DNA of 64,000 nucleotides from Dyadobacter flavalbus (GCF_006149045.1 NZ_VBSN01000006.1:1-64000), one strand, 5' to 3'; positions 26,653 to 35,720 are shown, counted from the first letter of the stretch. A program made the numbers and translations. The notes: generated from the letters alone by a model not told the origin.

Positions 26653-27615
26653 TCAGCCTATTTTCTTGAACAGAGAATCGACAAATTCGCTGCGGTCAAA
26701 AACCTGCAGATCGTCCATTTTTTCTCCGACACCGATGTATTTTACCGGAATTTTAAATTCATCGGAAATCCCGATAACGACACCGCCTTTGGCAGTTCCG
26801 TCCAGTTTTGTCACAGCAAGTGCTGTAATTTCGGTTACTTTGGTAAACTCCCTTGCCTGGATTACAGCATTCTGGCCTGTACTTCCGTCGAGTACGAGCA
26901 GTACTTCATGCGGTGCATCGGGAATGATTTTCTGCATGACACGCTTAATTTTAGCCAGTTCATTCATCAGGTTAACTTTCGTATGCAAGCGGCCTGCCGT
27001 GTCGATAATAATTACATCGGCGCCCGTTTCGGTACCTTTCAGCAAGGCATCGTAAGCTACTGCGGACGGATCGGTGTTCATGCCGTGATCAATCACCGGA
27101 ACGTCTACACGTTTTCCCCACAATTTGAGCTGATCGACGGCTGCTGCCCGGAATGTATCGGCAGCACCAAGCACCACTTTATGTCCGCGCTGATGAAACT
27201 GATGCGCAAGCTTACCGATTGTTGTCGTTTTGCCCACGCCGTTTACACCCACAACCATAATGACATAAGGTTTGGGCAAATGTTCGGTTTCAAAACTGTC
27301 TTTAATGTCAACTGACTTGTTTTCAGTAAGAAGTGCTGCAATTTCTTCACGCAGTATGCCGTTCAGCTCGGCGGTTGTCGCATATTTATCCCTTGCAACA
27401 CGTTCTTCGATTCGCTTGATAACCTTAACCGTAGTTTCGACGCCTACGTCCGAGCTGACCAGAATATCTTCAAGTTCATCCAGAACATCTTCATCAATCG
27501 TGGTTTTACCAACTATGGCACGGGACAATTTGCCAAAGAAACTATCTTTGGTTTTTTCCAGACCTTTATCTAGTGTTTCCTTTTTCTCTTTTGAAAAAAA
27601 ACCGAATAGGCTCAT
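26653..27615 (-). CDS. ftsY: Signal recognition particle receptor FtsY
   Basis: A 320-residue SRP GTPase receptor that docks ribosome-SRP complexes at the membrane. The N and G domains are complete: G1 GVNGVGKTTTIGKLA, the DTFRAAAVDQL insertion-box segment, G3 DTAGR, and G4 TKLDGTAKGG. The acidic A domain present in E. coli is reduced to a short N-terminus (MSLFGFFSKEKKE), the usual compact form in Bacteroidota. It lies in the order rpmG, DUF4295, ftsY, rimO. A hairpin between DUF4295 and ftsY may reduce read-through. Confidence 0.96.
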   Translation of the reverse strand: MSLFGFFSKEKKETLDKGLEKTKDSFFGKLSRAIVGKTTIDEDVLDELEDILVSSDVGVETTVKVIKRIEERVARDKYATTAELNGILREEIAALLTENKSVDIKDSFETEHLPKPYVIMVVGVNGVGKTTTIGKLAHQFHQRGHKVVLGAADTFRAAAVDQLKLWGKRVDVPVIDHGMNTDPSAVAYDALLKGTETGADVIIIDTAGRLHTKVNLMNELAKIKRVMQKIIPDAPHEVLLVLDGSTGQNAVIQAREFTKVTEITALAVTKLDGTAKGGVVIGISDEFKIPVKYIGVGEKMDDLQVFDRSEFVDSLFKKIG

Positions 27616-27671
27616 AATAGTATGAATTGGGTAAAATCAGTTACAGCGCATGTGTGCCCAAAAATAAACAA

Positions 27672-27695
27672 AAAAAGTCCCGAAAGGGACTTTTT
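27672..27695 (-). terminator. Hairpin between DUF4295 and ftsY
   Basis: A 10-bp perfect stem, AAAAAGTCCC (27672-27681) with GGGACTTTTT (27686-27695), has a GAAA tetraloop and on the minus strand ends in T. It could be a partial terminator inside the ribosomal/SRP gene run. Confidence 0.75.
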
Positions 27696-27724
27696 GCAAA
27701 TTCAATAACAGAACCTTTTCAGGA

Positions 27725-27877
27725 TCAGCTTTTTAACGCACCTTGAACACCGTCAAGAGGTACAATTTCTTCTTTGAAGGTATAAGCTCCGGTTTTAGGA
27801 GATTTTACGGCTTTAATCACTTTGGCAAATGATTTACCGCCTTCTTTTTTCAGGGTAGCAACTACTTTCTTTGCCAT
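27725..27877 (-). CDS. DUF4295 small protein
   Basis: A 50-residue basic protein, MAKKVVATLKKEGGKSFAKV at the start and QGALKS at the end. It matches DUF4295, a short family found in Bacteroidota between L33 and FtsY and often suspected to be ribosome-associated because of that fixed position. This last point is inference. The ATG at 27877 lies 102 bases after the rpmG stop. No catalytic motif is expected at this size. Confidence 0.85.
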   Translation of the reverse strand: MAKKVVATLKKEGGKSFAKVIKAVKSPKTGAYTFKEEIVPLDGVQGALKS

Positions 27878-27979
27878 ATCTGTATATTTTAAATAGTATT
27901 ATGAATATTAACTGTTAAAAGCTCACTCAATAACGGTCCCTTTTCCGGTCACTTCAACAGTTAACGGATAACAATGAAC

Positions 27980-28162
27980 TTATTTAATTTCTTTGTGAAC
28001 TGTATAGCGTCTCAGAAATGAATTGAATTTTTTCAATTCCATACGGCCAGGCGTATTTTTCCGATTTTTTGTAGTCACATAACGTGACATTCCCGGAACA
28101 CCACTGTCTTTTTGTTCTGTGCATTCCAATATAACCTGTACTCTATTACCTTTCTTAGCCAT
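27980..28162 (-). CDS. rpmG: 50S ribosomal protein L33
   Basis: A 60-residue basic large-subunit protein. The start [17 protein letters not shown], the segment [19 protein letters not shown] (in parts) and the end in YTVHKEIK are typical of L33. The CxxC zinc pairs of C-plus forms are absent apart from a single Cys. It is the first gene after a well-formed Bacteroidota promoter and is followed by DUF4295, ftsY and rimO. rpmB, which normally precedes it, is 23 kb away. Confidence 0.96.
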   Translation of the reverse strand: MAKKGNRVQVILECTEQKDSGVPGMSRYVTTKNRKNTPGRMELKKFNSFLRRYTVHKEIK

Positions 28163-28191
28163 TACTTTACATCGTTTTACAAATAGGACTG

Positions 28192-28222
28192 CAAAAGTAA
28201 TAACATTTCGTTTTATTCACAA
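28192..28222 (-). promoter_or_regulatory. Promoter of rpmG
   Basis: On the minus strand TTG (28222-28220) and TACTTTTG (28199-28192) are 20 bases apart, matching the Bacteroidota -33 and -7 boxes. The -7 box ends 29 bases from the rpmG ATG. Confidence 0.55.
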
Positions 28223-28440
28223 TACTATAATCTAAATAAAGATTAATTTTTTCATGATTCTGCTGCTTTGGAATAAGCCTTAACAAATTGGAGAACAAAC
28301 CGATAACGCGGCATAATATTTGAAGCACTGCTAATTTCTATGATGGATATGAAGGAAATCTAGTACAAACTTGCTTTCTTCGTGTGGCAAATTATTTGTG
28401 AAATCCTTATCTGGCGGAAATTATTTAAAATTTTAAAACA

Positions 28441-29016
28441 ATGACACTTAAAAAAAGTACTTCTTTGGCTTTTGTTGCCCTGGCAGTTTCCTTCTGCATC
28501 GGCTGTTCTTCAAAGGAAGACCGTGAAAAATACGATTATTATTATGGTTCCGGCAGTAAATCAAGAGAAGAAGCGGCGCTTGTAACACTTCAGAATGAAA
28601 GAAGAAACCAGCCTGCTCCTGCGCCGGCAGCAGCTTCAACTTCTGCTCCGACAGCAACTGCTGATGGCGGCCAGACCGGCGACAGCGCTTCGGCTGCAAC
28701 TCCGGCTGCGGAAGGTGCCGCCACAGCAGCAGCTGCACCGGCAGCCAACGCCGCTCCAAAGCGTAAACCGATTCCGGCAGACGTTTCGGCATTGCTGAAC
28801 AAACATGCATGCCTGGCATGTCATCAGGCTTATGATAAAGTAATCGGACCGCCTTACGCGGAAGTTGCCAAGAGAAAATATACAGCAGAGCAAATCGTAG
28901 AACTTGTTCATGCGCCAAAGCCTGAGCACTGGCCGGGTTATCCTCCGATGGCACCGTTTCCACAGGTTCCGAAAGCAGAAATTGTGGTTATAGCCAACTG
29001 GATTAATTCCTTGTAA
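28441..29016 (+). CDS. Cytochrome c-type lipoprotein
   Basis: A 191-residue lipoprotein with a single c-type heme. The signal peptide ends in a lipobox with Cys22 (SFCIGC). A flexible linker of about 50 residues made mostly of Ala, Pro, Thr and Gly (about 57-108) follows. The C-terminal domain has the heme motif CLACH at 124-128 and a probable axial ligand Met170 in PPMAPFP, as in class I cytochromes (c551/c8-like). It probably shuttles electrons in the periplasm or on a membrane surface. The linker would let the heme domain swing between partners. A terminator follows directly. Confidence 0.9.
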   Translation: MTLKKSTSLAFVALAVSFCIGCSSKEDREKYDYYYGSGSKSREEAALVTLQNERRNQPAPAPAAASTSAPTATADGGQTGDSASAATPAAEGAATAAAAPAANAAPKRKPIPADVSALLNKHACLACHQAYDKVIGPPYAEVAKRKYTAEQIVELVHAPKPEHWPGYPPMAPFPQVPKAEIVVIANWINSL

Positions 29017-29040
29017 TCTGCATTATTAATCAAGATTGTC

Positions 29041-29075
29041 AAAAACGTCCGGTCTGAATCAGGCCGGACGTTTTT
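29041..29075 (+). terminator. Rho-independent terminator after the cytochrome gene
   Basis: A 12-bp perfect stem (AAAAACGTCCGG, 29041-29052) with CCGGACGTTTTT (29064-29075), with an 11-base loop. Confidence 0.85.
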
Positions 29076-29211
29076 GCTTGTTATGCCGGATATAGGCGTA
29101 TGGGTTACGTTGGATAATTGCCCGTTAACAATGGTTCATTAGCCGTGCGTAACCAGCGAATAGCATGTTAAATACATCATATATTTAGCCAATATCCAAT
29201 TAACATGTACA

Positions 29212-30951
29212 ATGCACTTGCACACACCAAAACAATACATTGTCCAGAAATGGATCGTATTCTTTACGCTTGGCCTGATTATTATTTACTTCTTCGTCTT
29301 TGTGTCCAAGTATGCTTTTAGCGCGCCGTATTTTGATGATTTCAGAGTAATATCCATCATCCGGCGCGTTGCGGAAAGCCCTTTGTCCCGGTTTGGCGAA
29401 TTATTTCAGAATTTCAACGGCCACCGTTTTGGCTTTCCGTTTTCCATTGCATTGCTGGATTACTATATCGAAGGAAGCTACAATCTAAGATCAATGATGC
29501 TACTCGGCGGTAGTGTTTATGTCATGTTCTTTGTTGTGACATTTTTTACAATGCGCAGTGCCGGGCAGTCACCTGCTACAACGATTCCGGTTGCTCTGCT
29601 GATGTTCCAGCCATCGGTTCACAGGAATATTTTCTGGCCGATCAGCACGCTGCAGTACATGTTTTCGGTTTTACTGACAATCACCATGTTCTACTGCCTT
29701 TCAAAGCGCAGTAACAAAAGCTTTCTAGCAGCCTTGTTGCTGGCAGCCCTGCATACCTGCACAAACGGAAACGGAATTTATGTCATTATGCTAGGAATTG
29801 CCCAGCTGGTCAGCATGCATGACTATAAAAAAGCCGGAATATGGACCCTGTTTGTTGGATTATGTGCATTTGTGTTTTACCTGGGCATGCCGACCGTCGT
29901 AGGTCTGAATGGTTACTCTAACCAGTCGGAACAACTGCTTAAAGCACCTCTCCATATTTTGTATTGCTTTTTCAGCTTCATGGGAAGTACTTTTTTTGCC
30001 TTCAGGTTAAAACCCGAAGACACTGTAATACTCGGCGGTGTCCTGTTTGCACTAATGCTGTTTTTTTCTGTAAAATTTCTGTTGAATTTTTTTAAAAAAT
30101 TTAATTCGAGCCTTTCCGACAAAGAATCCAGCGAACTTGTCATCTTTTTTACAGCAGTGTCTTTTGTAATTACGGCGGCAGGAGCAGCAATTTCTCGCGG
30201 GCACAACAGCATAACTCTCATTGTTGACCGTTATGAAGTTTACTCCGTGCTTGTTGTTGCCATGGTATATTGCCTCGTATTGTTTTCATTCAGAGGTTCC
30301 TGGCGTAACTACTTTCTGCTTGTTTCTATTCCGTTATCGTTTTTGTATTGTGCTTACATGCACTGGAATTATATCCCGGTCGTGGCACACTGGCAAAATT
30401 CTCTTCAGACAGATGTTTATATGCTTCAGAAAAACCAGACAATACAGGGAAAGCTTTATCCATTTACCAAAAAAGGTGCCGAACAGTTTGAGGTTGCACT
30501 GCAGGCAGGAATTTATCAATTTCCCCAAACAATTTTTACCAAGGTCGGCAACCGAATTGATGCCGATGCAAGCCGGCATGTTCATAAGGATCTGAAATTT
30601 CGGTTTAACAGCAAAATACTTCCGGCTTACGGAGGAGTACATTACTATCAGATTATTTCAGAAGATATTGTTCATCCCGAAACTTCAGAAATATATTTGA
30701 TTTTGAGGTCTGTTTCAAAAAACAAAACTTACATACTATCGCCCGAGTGGAACAGAAATCAAGGTTATATGTCATTCTTAAAAATGAAAAAACAATATAG
30801 TTCTGGCTTCACAGCCCATATTTTTCAGGATACAACCGAGCCGGGAGATTATAATATCGGGATTGTAACGATCAAGGATGACGATATCGACATAGTATAC
30901 GGATCACAGATTTTCACTATGCCGCGGGAAGGAAAGTTGACTTTATATTAA
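29212..30951 (+). CDS. Large polytopic membrane protein of unknown function
   Basis: A 579-residue protein with about ten hydrophobic helices in the first 400 residues, followed by a soluble C-terminal part of about 170 residues. The first loop has acidic residues close together (SAPYFDDFRVI, about 37-47) followed by NFNGHRFGF. This layout, with an acidic first outer loop, many helices and a soluble tail, resembles GT-C-type glycosyltransferases and other lipid-linked sugar enzymes. I see no motif that proves it. It stands alone between two terminator/promoter regions. The partial gene at the right window edge has a similar look but no obvious sequence identity. Confidence 0.7.
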   Translation: MHLHTPKQYIVQKWIVFFTLGLIIIYFFVFVSKYAFSAPYFDDFRVISIIRRVAESPLSRFGELFQNFNGHRFGFPFSIALLDYYIEGSYNLRSMMLLGGSVYVMFFVVTFFTMRSAGQSPATTIPVALLMFQPSVHRNIFWPISTLQYMFSVLLTITMFYCLSKRSNKSFLAALLLAALHTCTNGNGIYVIMLGIAQLVSMHDYKKAGIWTLFVGLCAFVFYLGMPTVVGLNGYSNQSEQLLKAPLHILYCFFSFMGSTFFAFRLKPEDTVILGGVLFALMLFFSVKFLLNFFKKFNSSLSDKESSELVIFFTAVSFVITAAGAAISRGHNSITLIVDRYEVYSVLVVAMVYCLVLFSFRGSWRNYFLLVSIPLSFLYCAYMHWNYIPVVAHWQNSLQTDVYMLQKNQTIQGKLYPFTKKGAEQFEVALQAGIYQFPQTIFTKVGNRIDADASRHVHKDLKFRFNSKILPAYGGVHYYQIISEDIVHPETSEIYLILRSVSKNKTYILSPEWNRNQGYMSFLKMKKQYSSGFTAHIFQDTTEPGDYNIGIVTIKDDDIDIVYGSQIFTMPREGKLTLY

Positions 30952-30998
30952 GATGACTTATATGTTATATTAGAAAATGCTAATTAGGTCACTAATTG

Positions 30999-31006
30999 TA
31001 TCTTTG
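30999..31006 (+). promoter_or_regulatory. -7 box for gatB
   Basis: TATCTTTG is an exact match to TAnnTTTG, 21 bases before the gatB ATG. No clear -33 box is seen. Confidence 0.4.
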
Positions 31007-31027
31007 CGAAAGCATTTATAATTAAAT

Positions 31028-32521
31028 ATGACTGAAAGCGCAATTCAACCTGCTGACATAACGGATGAACTTCTGGCTACGTATGAAACCGTAATCGGGC
31101 TTGAAGTGCATTGTCAGCTACTGACTGAATCCAAGTTATTTGCTCAGGACCGCAATATATTTGGAACAGAGCCTAATACAAATATTGGCCCGTTGACATT
31201 GGCTTTGCCGGGAACGTTGCCGAAAATCAATAAAAAAGCAGTGGAGTACGCTGTCCGGCTTGGACTTGCATGCGGCTGCTCCATTAGCAAGCGGACCATT
31301 TTTGACCGGAAAAACTATTTTTATCCCGATCTTCCAAAAGGTTATCAGATTTCACAGGATAAAAAACCAATCTGTGAGAATGGCGGTGTTACGATCGCGA
31401 TCAAAAATCCGGAAGGAAAAATGGCCGAAAAACTGATCCGGTTCCATCATATTCATCTGGAAGAAGATGCGGGCAAATCTGTACACGACGGCAGTGATAC
31501 GGAAACACTTCTGGATTATAACCGCGCAGGAACGCCGCTTGTCGAAATGGTTTCCGAACCTGATTTAAGGTCGGCGGAAGAAACAGGCGCATTTGTTACG
31601 GAAATCCGTCGTCTTGTCCGGTATCTGCAAATCAGCGACGGAAATATGGAAGAAGGTTCGCTGCGCTGCGATGTAAACGTTTCTATCCGTAAAAAAGGAG
31701 AAAACAAACTCGGAACAAAGGTCGAAATCAAGAACATGAATTCGATCCGCAATATGATGCGCGCAATCAGTTTTGAAGAAAAAAGGCAGGTTTCCATGCT
31801 GGAGAACGGCACAGAAATCCAGCAGGAAACGCGGATGTTCGATGTGGAAAGCGGCCAGACTTACGGTATGCGGGTAAAGGAAACCATGAACGATTACCGC
31901 TATTTTCCTGATCCTGATCTGAGTCCGGTTGTAGTTTCGGAGGAATGGCTGGAAAATATCCGGGAAAGCATGCCGGCTTTGCCGCAGCAACTGCGTGAAA
32001 AATTTGTAAATCAGTACGGAATTCCGGCTTACGATGCCATGGTGCTGACGGATACGCGGGAAATTGCCGAATATTTTGAAGCCGTATGTTCGGAAACATC
32101 CGCTTTTAAAGCTGCTTCCAACTGGCTGATGGGACCGGTAAAATCCTATCTGAATGATCATGGCGGAACTATTGAAGCATTTCCAGTTAGTCCCAAAATC
32201 CTGGCCGATCTGATCCAGCTTAGCGAATCCGGTGTCGTGAGTAATTCTGTGGCGACACAGAAAATATTTCCCGTACTCCTGGAAGAACCGGGCCGGCTGC
32301 CTTCTGAAATTGCATCGTCAAATAACTGGCTGCAAAACAGCAATACTAACGAGCTTGAAACGTTGATTACTGAGGTTATAAATGCAATGCCGGACAAGGT
32401 AGCAGCTTACAGAAAAGGTAAAAAAGGATTGTTGGGATTGTTTGTCGGAGAGGTGATGAAAAAATCCAATGGTACGGCTGATCCCAAGCTGATCAATCAG
32501 TTGCTTGCTGAAAAACTCTGA
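31028..32521 (+). CDS. gatB: Asp/Glu-tRNA amidotransferase subunit B
   Basis: A 497-residue subunit of GatCAB, which converts misacylated Glu-tRNA(Gln) and Asp-tRNA(Asn) to the correct amides. Signatures are YETVIGLEVHCQL, the family stretch FDRKNYFYPDLPKGYQISQ (in parts), LIRFHHIHLEEDAGKS, and DYNRAGTPLVEMVSEPD. The C-terminal YqeY-like tRNA-binding tail is present (about 350-497). gatA and gatC are not nearby. Presence of GatB implies the organism uses the indirect pathway for at least one amide tRNA. Confidence 0.97.
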   Translation: MTESAIQPADITDELLATYETVIGLEVHCQLLTESKLFAQDRNIFGTEPNTNIGPLTLALPGTLPKINKKAVEYAVRLGLACGCSISKRTIFDRKNYFYPDLPKGYQISQDKKPICENGGVTIAIKNPEGKMAEKLIRFHHIHLEEDAGKSVHDGSDTETLLDYNRAGTPLVEMVSEPDLRSAEETGAFVTEIRRLVRYLQISDGNMEEGSLRCDVNVSIRKKGENKLGTKVEIKNMNSIRNMMRAISFEEKRQVSMLENGTEIQQETRMFDVESGQTYGMRVKETMNDYRYFPDPDLSPVVVSEEWLENIRESMPALPQQLREKFVNQYGIPAYDAMVLTDTREIAEYFEAVCSETSAFKAASNWLMGPVKSYLNDHGGTIEAFPVSPKILADLIQLSESGVVSNSVATQKIFPVLLEEPGRLPSEIASSNNWLQNSNTNELETLITEVINAMPDKVAAYRKGKKGLLGLFVGEVMKKSNGTADPKLINQLLAEKL

Positions 32522-32559
32522 AATTTTCACACATTAATCCATTTACAATACAGAAGATC

Positions 32560-33714
32560 ATGAAAGGATTATTCAGACAAGGTATTTCCATTTGCAGCTT
32601 TGCTTTGCTGGGCTTTTGTGCTATGGCTCAGGAACTTGCTCCAAAGGATTTTACAATTAACGGAAAAGTTAAAAACGGCTCCAAAGGAGAAAAAGTGATT
32701 CTTGCAAGGTCTGCATCCGGCGGATCTCCTGTCAAGCTGGATTCGGCGCAGCTTGCTGCCGACGGCACGTTTTCCTTAAAAGGTGTTGAAAAGGACAGAG
32801 GAAGCTTTTTTGTGCTCAATTTAGCCGATCGTCAGAAAGTGGTTCTGCTTGTGGAAGGCGGCGAAACTTTCAATGTTACGGCTGACGGCGTTGGCAAAGA
32901 CAGCAAAGGAAACAACGGAAAAGTAGAAATTACAGGTTCCAGAAATATGGAGTATTATTCCAAGATTGATCAGCTGATGCAGGATTTTGCCGCAAAGGTT
33001 ACAGTATGGAATGAGGAATACGCCAAGGCAGAGGAAAAAAAGGATACTAAAAAAATTCAGGAAATTCAGCAGTCTTTTGCAAAAGCAGATCAGGAACGGC
33101 TGGATGTCATCAAGAAACTTTTGCCGGAAATGGGCACGTCGCTTGTTGCTCTTTTTACGGCCAACAATTTCCTGAGCCCGGAAAATGATCTTGATGTACT
33201 GAAAAAACTGGCCGAAGATTACGAAAAAGTCCAGCCTACGCCTACACTTGCAAAAGGGTTTATAGGTACGGTAAAAAGAATGGCCGGCGTAGCAGTAGGG
33301 CAGCAGGCTCCTGATTTTACGCTGACGAGCCCTGAAGGAAAGCCGGTTGCATTGTCTTCCTTGCGCGGCAAATTTGTATTGATTGACTTCTGGGCATCCT
33401 GGTGCGGACCTTGCCGTATGGAAAACCCCAATGTTGTCCGCATGTACGACAAGTTCAAGGATAAAGGATTTGATATATACGGCGTTTCGCTCGACGATAA
33501 TGAAAAAGCCTGGAAAACGGCCATTACAAAGGATAACCTGAAATGGCAGCACGGATCGGAGCTGAAAAAATGGAACTCCGGCGTAGCGCAGGCTTATGGC
33601 GTAAATGCGATTCCGGCTACATTTTTACTGGATAAGGATGGAAAAATAATCGCCAAAAATTTGCGCGGTCCTGCTTTGGAAAGCAAGCTTCAGGAGCTTT
33701 TGGGAGCGCAGTAA
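32560..33714 (+). CDS. TlpA-like thiol-disulfide oxidoreductase with DUF4369 domain
   Basis: A 384-residue periplasmic protein. The signal peptide ends near AMAQ (21-24). Residues about 28-125 form a DUF4369-like beta domain (FTINGKVKNGSKGEKVIL...). A helical, charged linker (about 130-225) follows, then a thioredoxin-fold TlpA/AhpC-TSA domain (about 245-384). The active site WCGPC has Cys282 and Cys285, and the cis-proline loop reads NAIPATFLL. It probably reduces or isomerises disulfides of exported proteins. A long terminator hairpin follows. The gene lies 38 bases after gatB but a functional link is unlikely. Confidence 0.9.
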   Translation: MKGLFRQGISICSFALLGFCAMAQELAPKDFTINGKVKNGSKGEKVILARSASGGSPVKLDSAQLAADGTFSLKGVEKDRGSFFVLNLADRQKVVLLVEGGETFNVTADGVGKDSKGNNGKVEITGSRNMEYYSKIDQLMQDFAAKVTVWNEEYAKAEEKKDTKKIQEIQQSFAKADQERLDVIKKLLPEMGTSLVALFTANNFLSPENDLDVLKKLAEDYEKVQPTPTLAKGFIGTVKRMAGVAVGQQAPDFTLTSPEGKPVALSSLRGKFVLIDFWASWCGPCRMENPNVVRMYDKFKDKGFDIYGVSLDDNEKAWKTAITKDNLKWQHGSELKKWNSGVAQAYGVNAIPATFLLDKDGKIIAKNLRGPALESKLQELLGAQ

Positions 33715-33726
33715 AACCTACAGAAA

Positions 33727-33775
33727 CAAACAGAAAAGATCCGTAAAATTCATTTTTACGGATCTTTTCTGTTTG
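33727..33775. terminator. Very long bidirectional terminator hairpin
   Basis: A 22-bp perfect stem (33727-33748 with 33754-33775) with a 5-base loop lies between converging genes. It contains A-rich and T-rich arms flanking a CGGATC-type core. Confidence 0.85.
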
Positions 33776-33797
33776 AGAGAATTTCAAAATCTGCTTT

Positions 33798-34679
33798 TCA
33801 GATTTCATGATCTTCCAGACTGTAAAAGAAATTGACGGGATCAGGGAATTTGAAATCATAGTTGTAAAACCGGCTCAGCTTCTCGCCGGAAATGATTTTG
33901 AAATCCTGCTCTTTTTCAGGAACAGCAAATTCCGGCGCTTCCCAGCCGAACTGTGCACAGGATGTTTCATAGATCTCACGGCGCAAAGGATGCATTGGTG
34001 CTACAATGTTAAAAGTTTCATCAACAAGTCCGCCTTCCAGCATTTTCATCATAACTCCGATGGCATCGTCGCGGTGAATGTAATTTACCGGAATTCCGCC
34101 GGTTGTCATCTCTTTTTTCCCTGTTACGTATTTGCCCGGAATGCGGTTATAACCAAGCAGGCCTCCGAGCCGCAGAATCGTTACAGTTCGTTCCGGCCGC
34201 AATGATTTTGCCATTACTTCCGCGGTTACCATATCTTCCGAAGCGGATTGTTCAGGTAAATCAACATCCTCTTCAGTTACGATCCGGTTCAGTTCCGGAT
34301 AAATGCCTGTTGAACTGATAAACACAACCTGATTGACAGGCGACTTCCTGATTTCACTGATTACGGCTTCCATTTGCTTTACGTAAAACCCCGGTCCGTT
34401 TTTTCCGGCACGCGGCGGCAGCGAAACAATCAGCGTTTCTGCGTTGAAAAAGGATTCTGTCAAAGCACTTTCATTTTCAAATCCGGGATTCAGTTCGAGC
34501 AAATAGCCGTTGATTCCTTTTGCTTTGAAATTTTCCAGTTTTGGCAAAGATGTTGTACTGCCGTTGATTTTCGTTGTAATATCGGACGCAAGCAGACGTT
34601 GAGCTAATGGAAACCCAAGCCAGCCGCAACCCAGAATGCTTATCCGGTTTTTTTCTATTTTTGATTTCTGATCTGTCAT
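33798..34679 (-). CDS. SDR-family NAD(P)-binding protein (YeeZ-like)
   Basis: A 293-residue Rossmann-fold protein of the extended/atypical SDR group. The nucleotide-binding motif ILGCGWLGFPLA (about 14-25) lacks the third glycine of the classical GxxGxxG. VFISSTGIYPE (about 119-129) and RLGGLLGYNRIPGK match the YeeZ-like NAD-dependent epimerase/dehydratase family. The usual YxxxK dyad is not evident, so it may be a non-catalytic or unusual member. It starts 20 bases from the start of the divergent gldB gene. The substrate is unknown. Confidence 0.85.
   Translation of the reverse strand: MTDQKSKIEKNRISILGCGWLGFPLAQRLLASDITTKINGSTTSLPKLENFKAKGINGYLLELNPGFENESALTESFFNAETLIVSLPPRAGKNGPGFYVKQMEAVISEIRKSPVNQVVFISSTGIYPELNRIVTEEDVDLPEQSASEDMVTAEVMAKSLRPERTVTILRLGGLLGYNRIPGKYVTGKKEMTTGGIPVNYIHRDDAIGVMMKMLEGGLVDETFNIVAPMHPLRREIYETSCAQFGWEAPEFAVPEKEQDFKIISGEKLSRFYNYDFKFPDPVNFFYSLEDHEI
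34656..34663 (+). promoter_or_regulatory. -7 box for gldB, inside the divergent SDR gene
   Basis: TATTTTTG is an exact TAnnTTTG match 36 bases before the gldB ATG. It lies within the first codons of the opposite-strand SDR gene. Confidence 0.4.
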
Positions 34680-34699
34680 ATTATTTTTTACCCAATCAA

Positions 34700-35710
34700 A
34701 TGGTTAATTCCAGAATCCTGATATTGTTTGTTTTGCTGGCTGCTTTTTTAATGTCCTGCGGCAACAATGAAACCCGCAAAGCAGATACCAGCTCCATTCA
34801 GATGAAACTGGTTTCAGAAAATCTGGATGCAGAACTGTTTTCCTGCAAATCGGTTAAAGATGTACAAAATTTTCTGCAAAAGTATAATTACCTGCAAAAG
34901 GCCTATTTTACCGATTTTCCGGGAGATTCGGCACAGCTTGCCTCGCACCTTTTTAATATTCTCCAAAATCCTGATCTTCAGAATTTCAGAAAGGACCTGG
35001 ATTCGCTGATCGGTGATCGTGAAGCAACTGTTCTGTCGCCGCTTTTAAAGGCGTATAAACAGATCAAATATCATTACCCGAATTTTAATGCGCCTAAAAT
35101 CCAGTTTATAATCACCGGCTTTGAAGGAAATGACCTGTACGTTTCGGACTCGCTGGTGATCATCGGTCTGGATTATTTTGGAGGCCCAAATGCACGTTAC
35201 CGCCCGGATGTTTATGATTATCAGTTGAGAAGGTACCGAAAAGAGTATATCGTGCCATCCATTGTATTCTTCACATCCAACCGTTATAACCGGATGGATG
35301 CGCAGGATCAGACGCTTTTGGCCGATATGATCGGATACGGAAAAGCATATGAATTTGTAAAACAGGTTATGCCGGATACGCCCGACAGCCTGATTTTGGG
35401 TTATTCAGAAGAAAATCTCCGGCGGACTTACAACAGCCAGCAGGAAATATGGTCGTACTTCGTTGCAAGCAAATTGCTTTATGAAAAAAGTGACCTGAAA
35501 AAAAGGAAATTTATTGAAGAACGGCCGTTTACTTCCGAAATAGGGCAGAAAGTTCCGGGTGCCATTGCGCGTTGGGTCGGCTGGCGCATTGTAAACCGTT
35601 TTGTTACCAAAAAACCTGAAATGACCTTGCCCGAGCTGATGCAGATCGGGAATGCGGGAAGGATTTTGCAGGAATCGGGTTATAAAGGCGAGCCGGACGA
35701 AGAGGAGTAA
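34700..35710 (+). CDS. gldB: Gliding motility lipoprotein GldB-like
   Basis: A 336-residue lipoprotein with a lipobox ending at Cys20 (FLMSC). The body matches GldB, an envelope lipoprotein required for gliding in Flavobacterium, with IGLDYFGGPNARYRP and a long alpha-helical distribution. GldB-like proteins also occur in non-gliding Bacteroidota, so gliding is not implied. The frame is open from an ATG at 34607 inside the divergent gene, but only the ATG at 34700 gives a clean lipoprotein signal peptide. No other gld genes are adjacent. Confidence 0.85.
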   Translation: MVNSRILILFVLLAAFLMSCGNNETRKADTSSIQMKLVSENLDAELFSCKSVKDVQNFLQKYNYLQKAYFTDFPGDSAQLASHLFNILQNPDLQNFRKDLDSLIGDREATVLSPLLKAYKQIKYHYPNFNAPKIQFIITGFEGNDLYVSDSLVIIGLDYFGGPNARYRPDVYDYQLRRYRKEYIVPSIVFFTSNRYNRMDAQDQTLLADMIGYGKAYEFVKQVMPDTPDSLILGYSEENLRRTYNSQQEIWSYFVASKLLYEKSDLKKRKFIEERPFTSEIGQKVPGAIARWVGWRIVNRFVTKKPEMTLPELMQIGNAGRILQESGYKGEPDEEE

Positions 35711-35720
35711 GTTTTTTACT

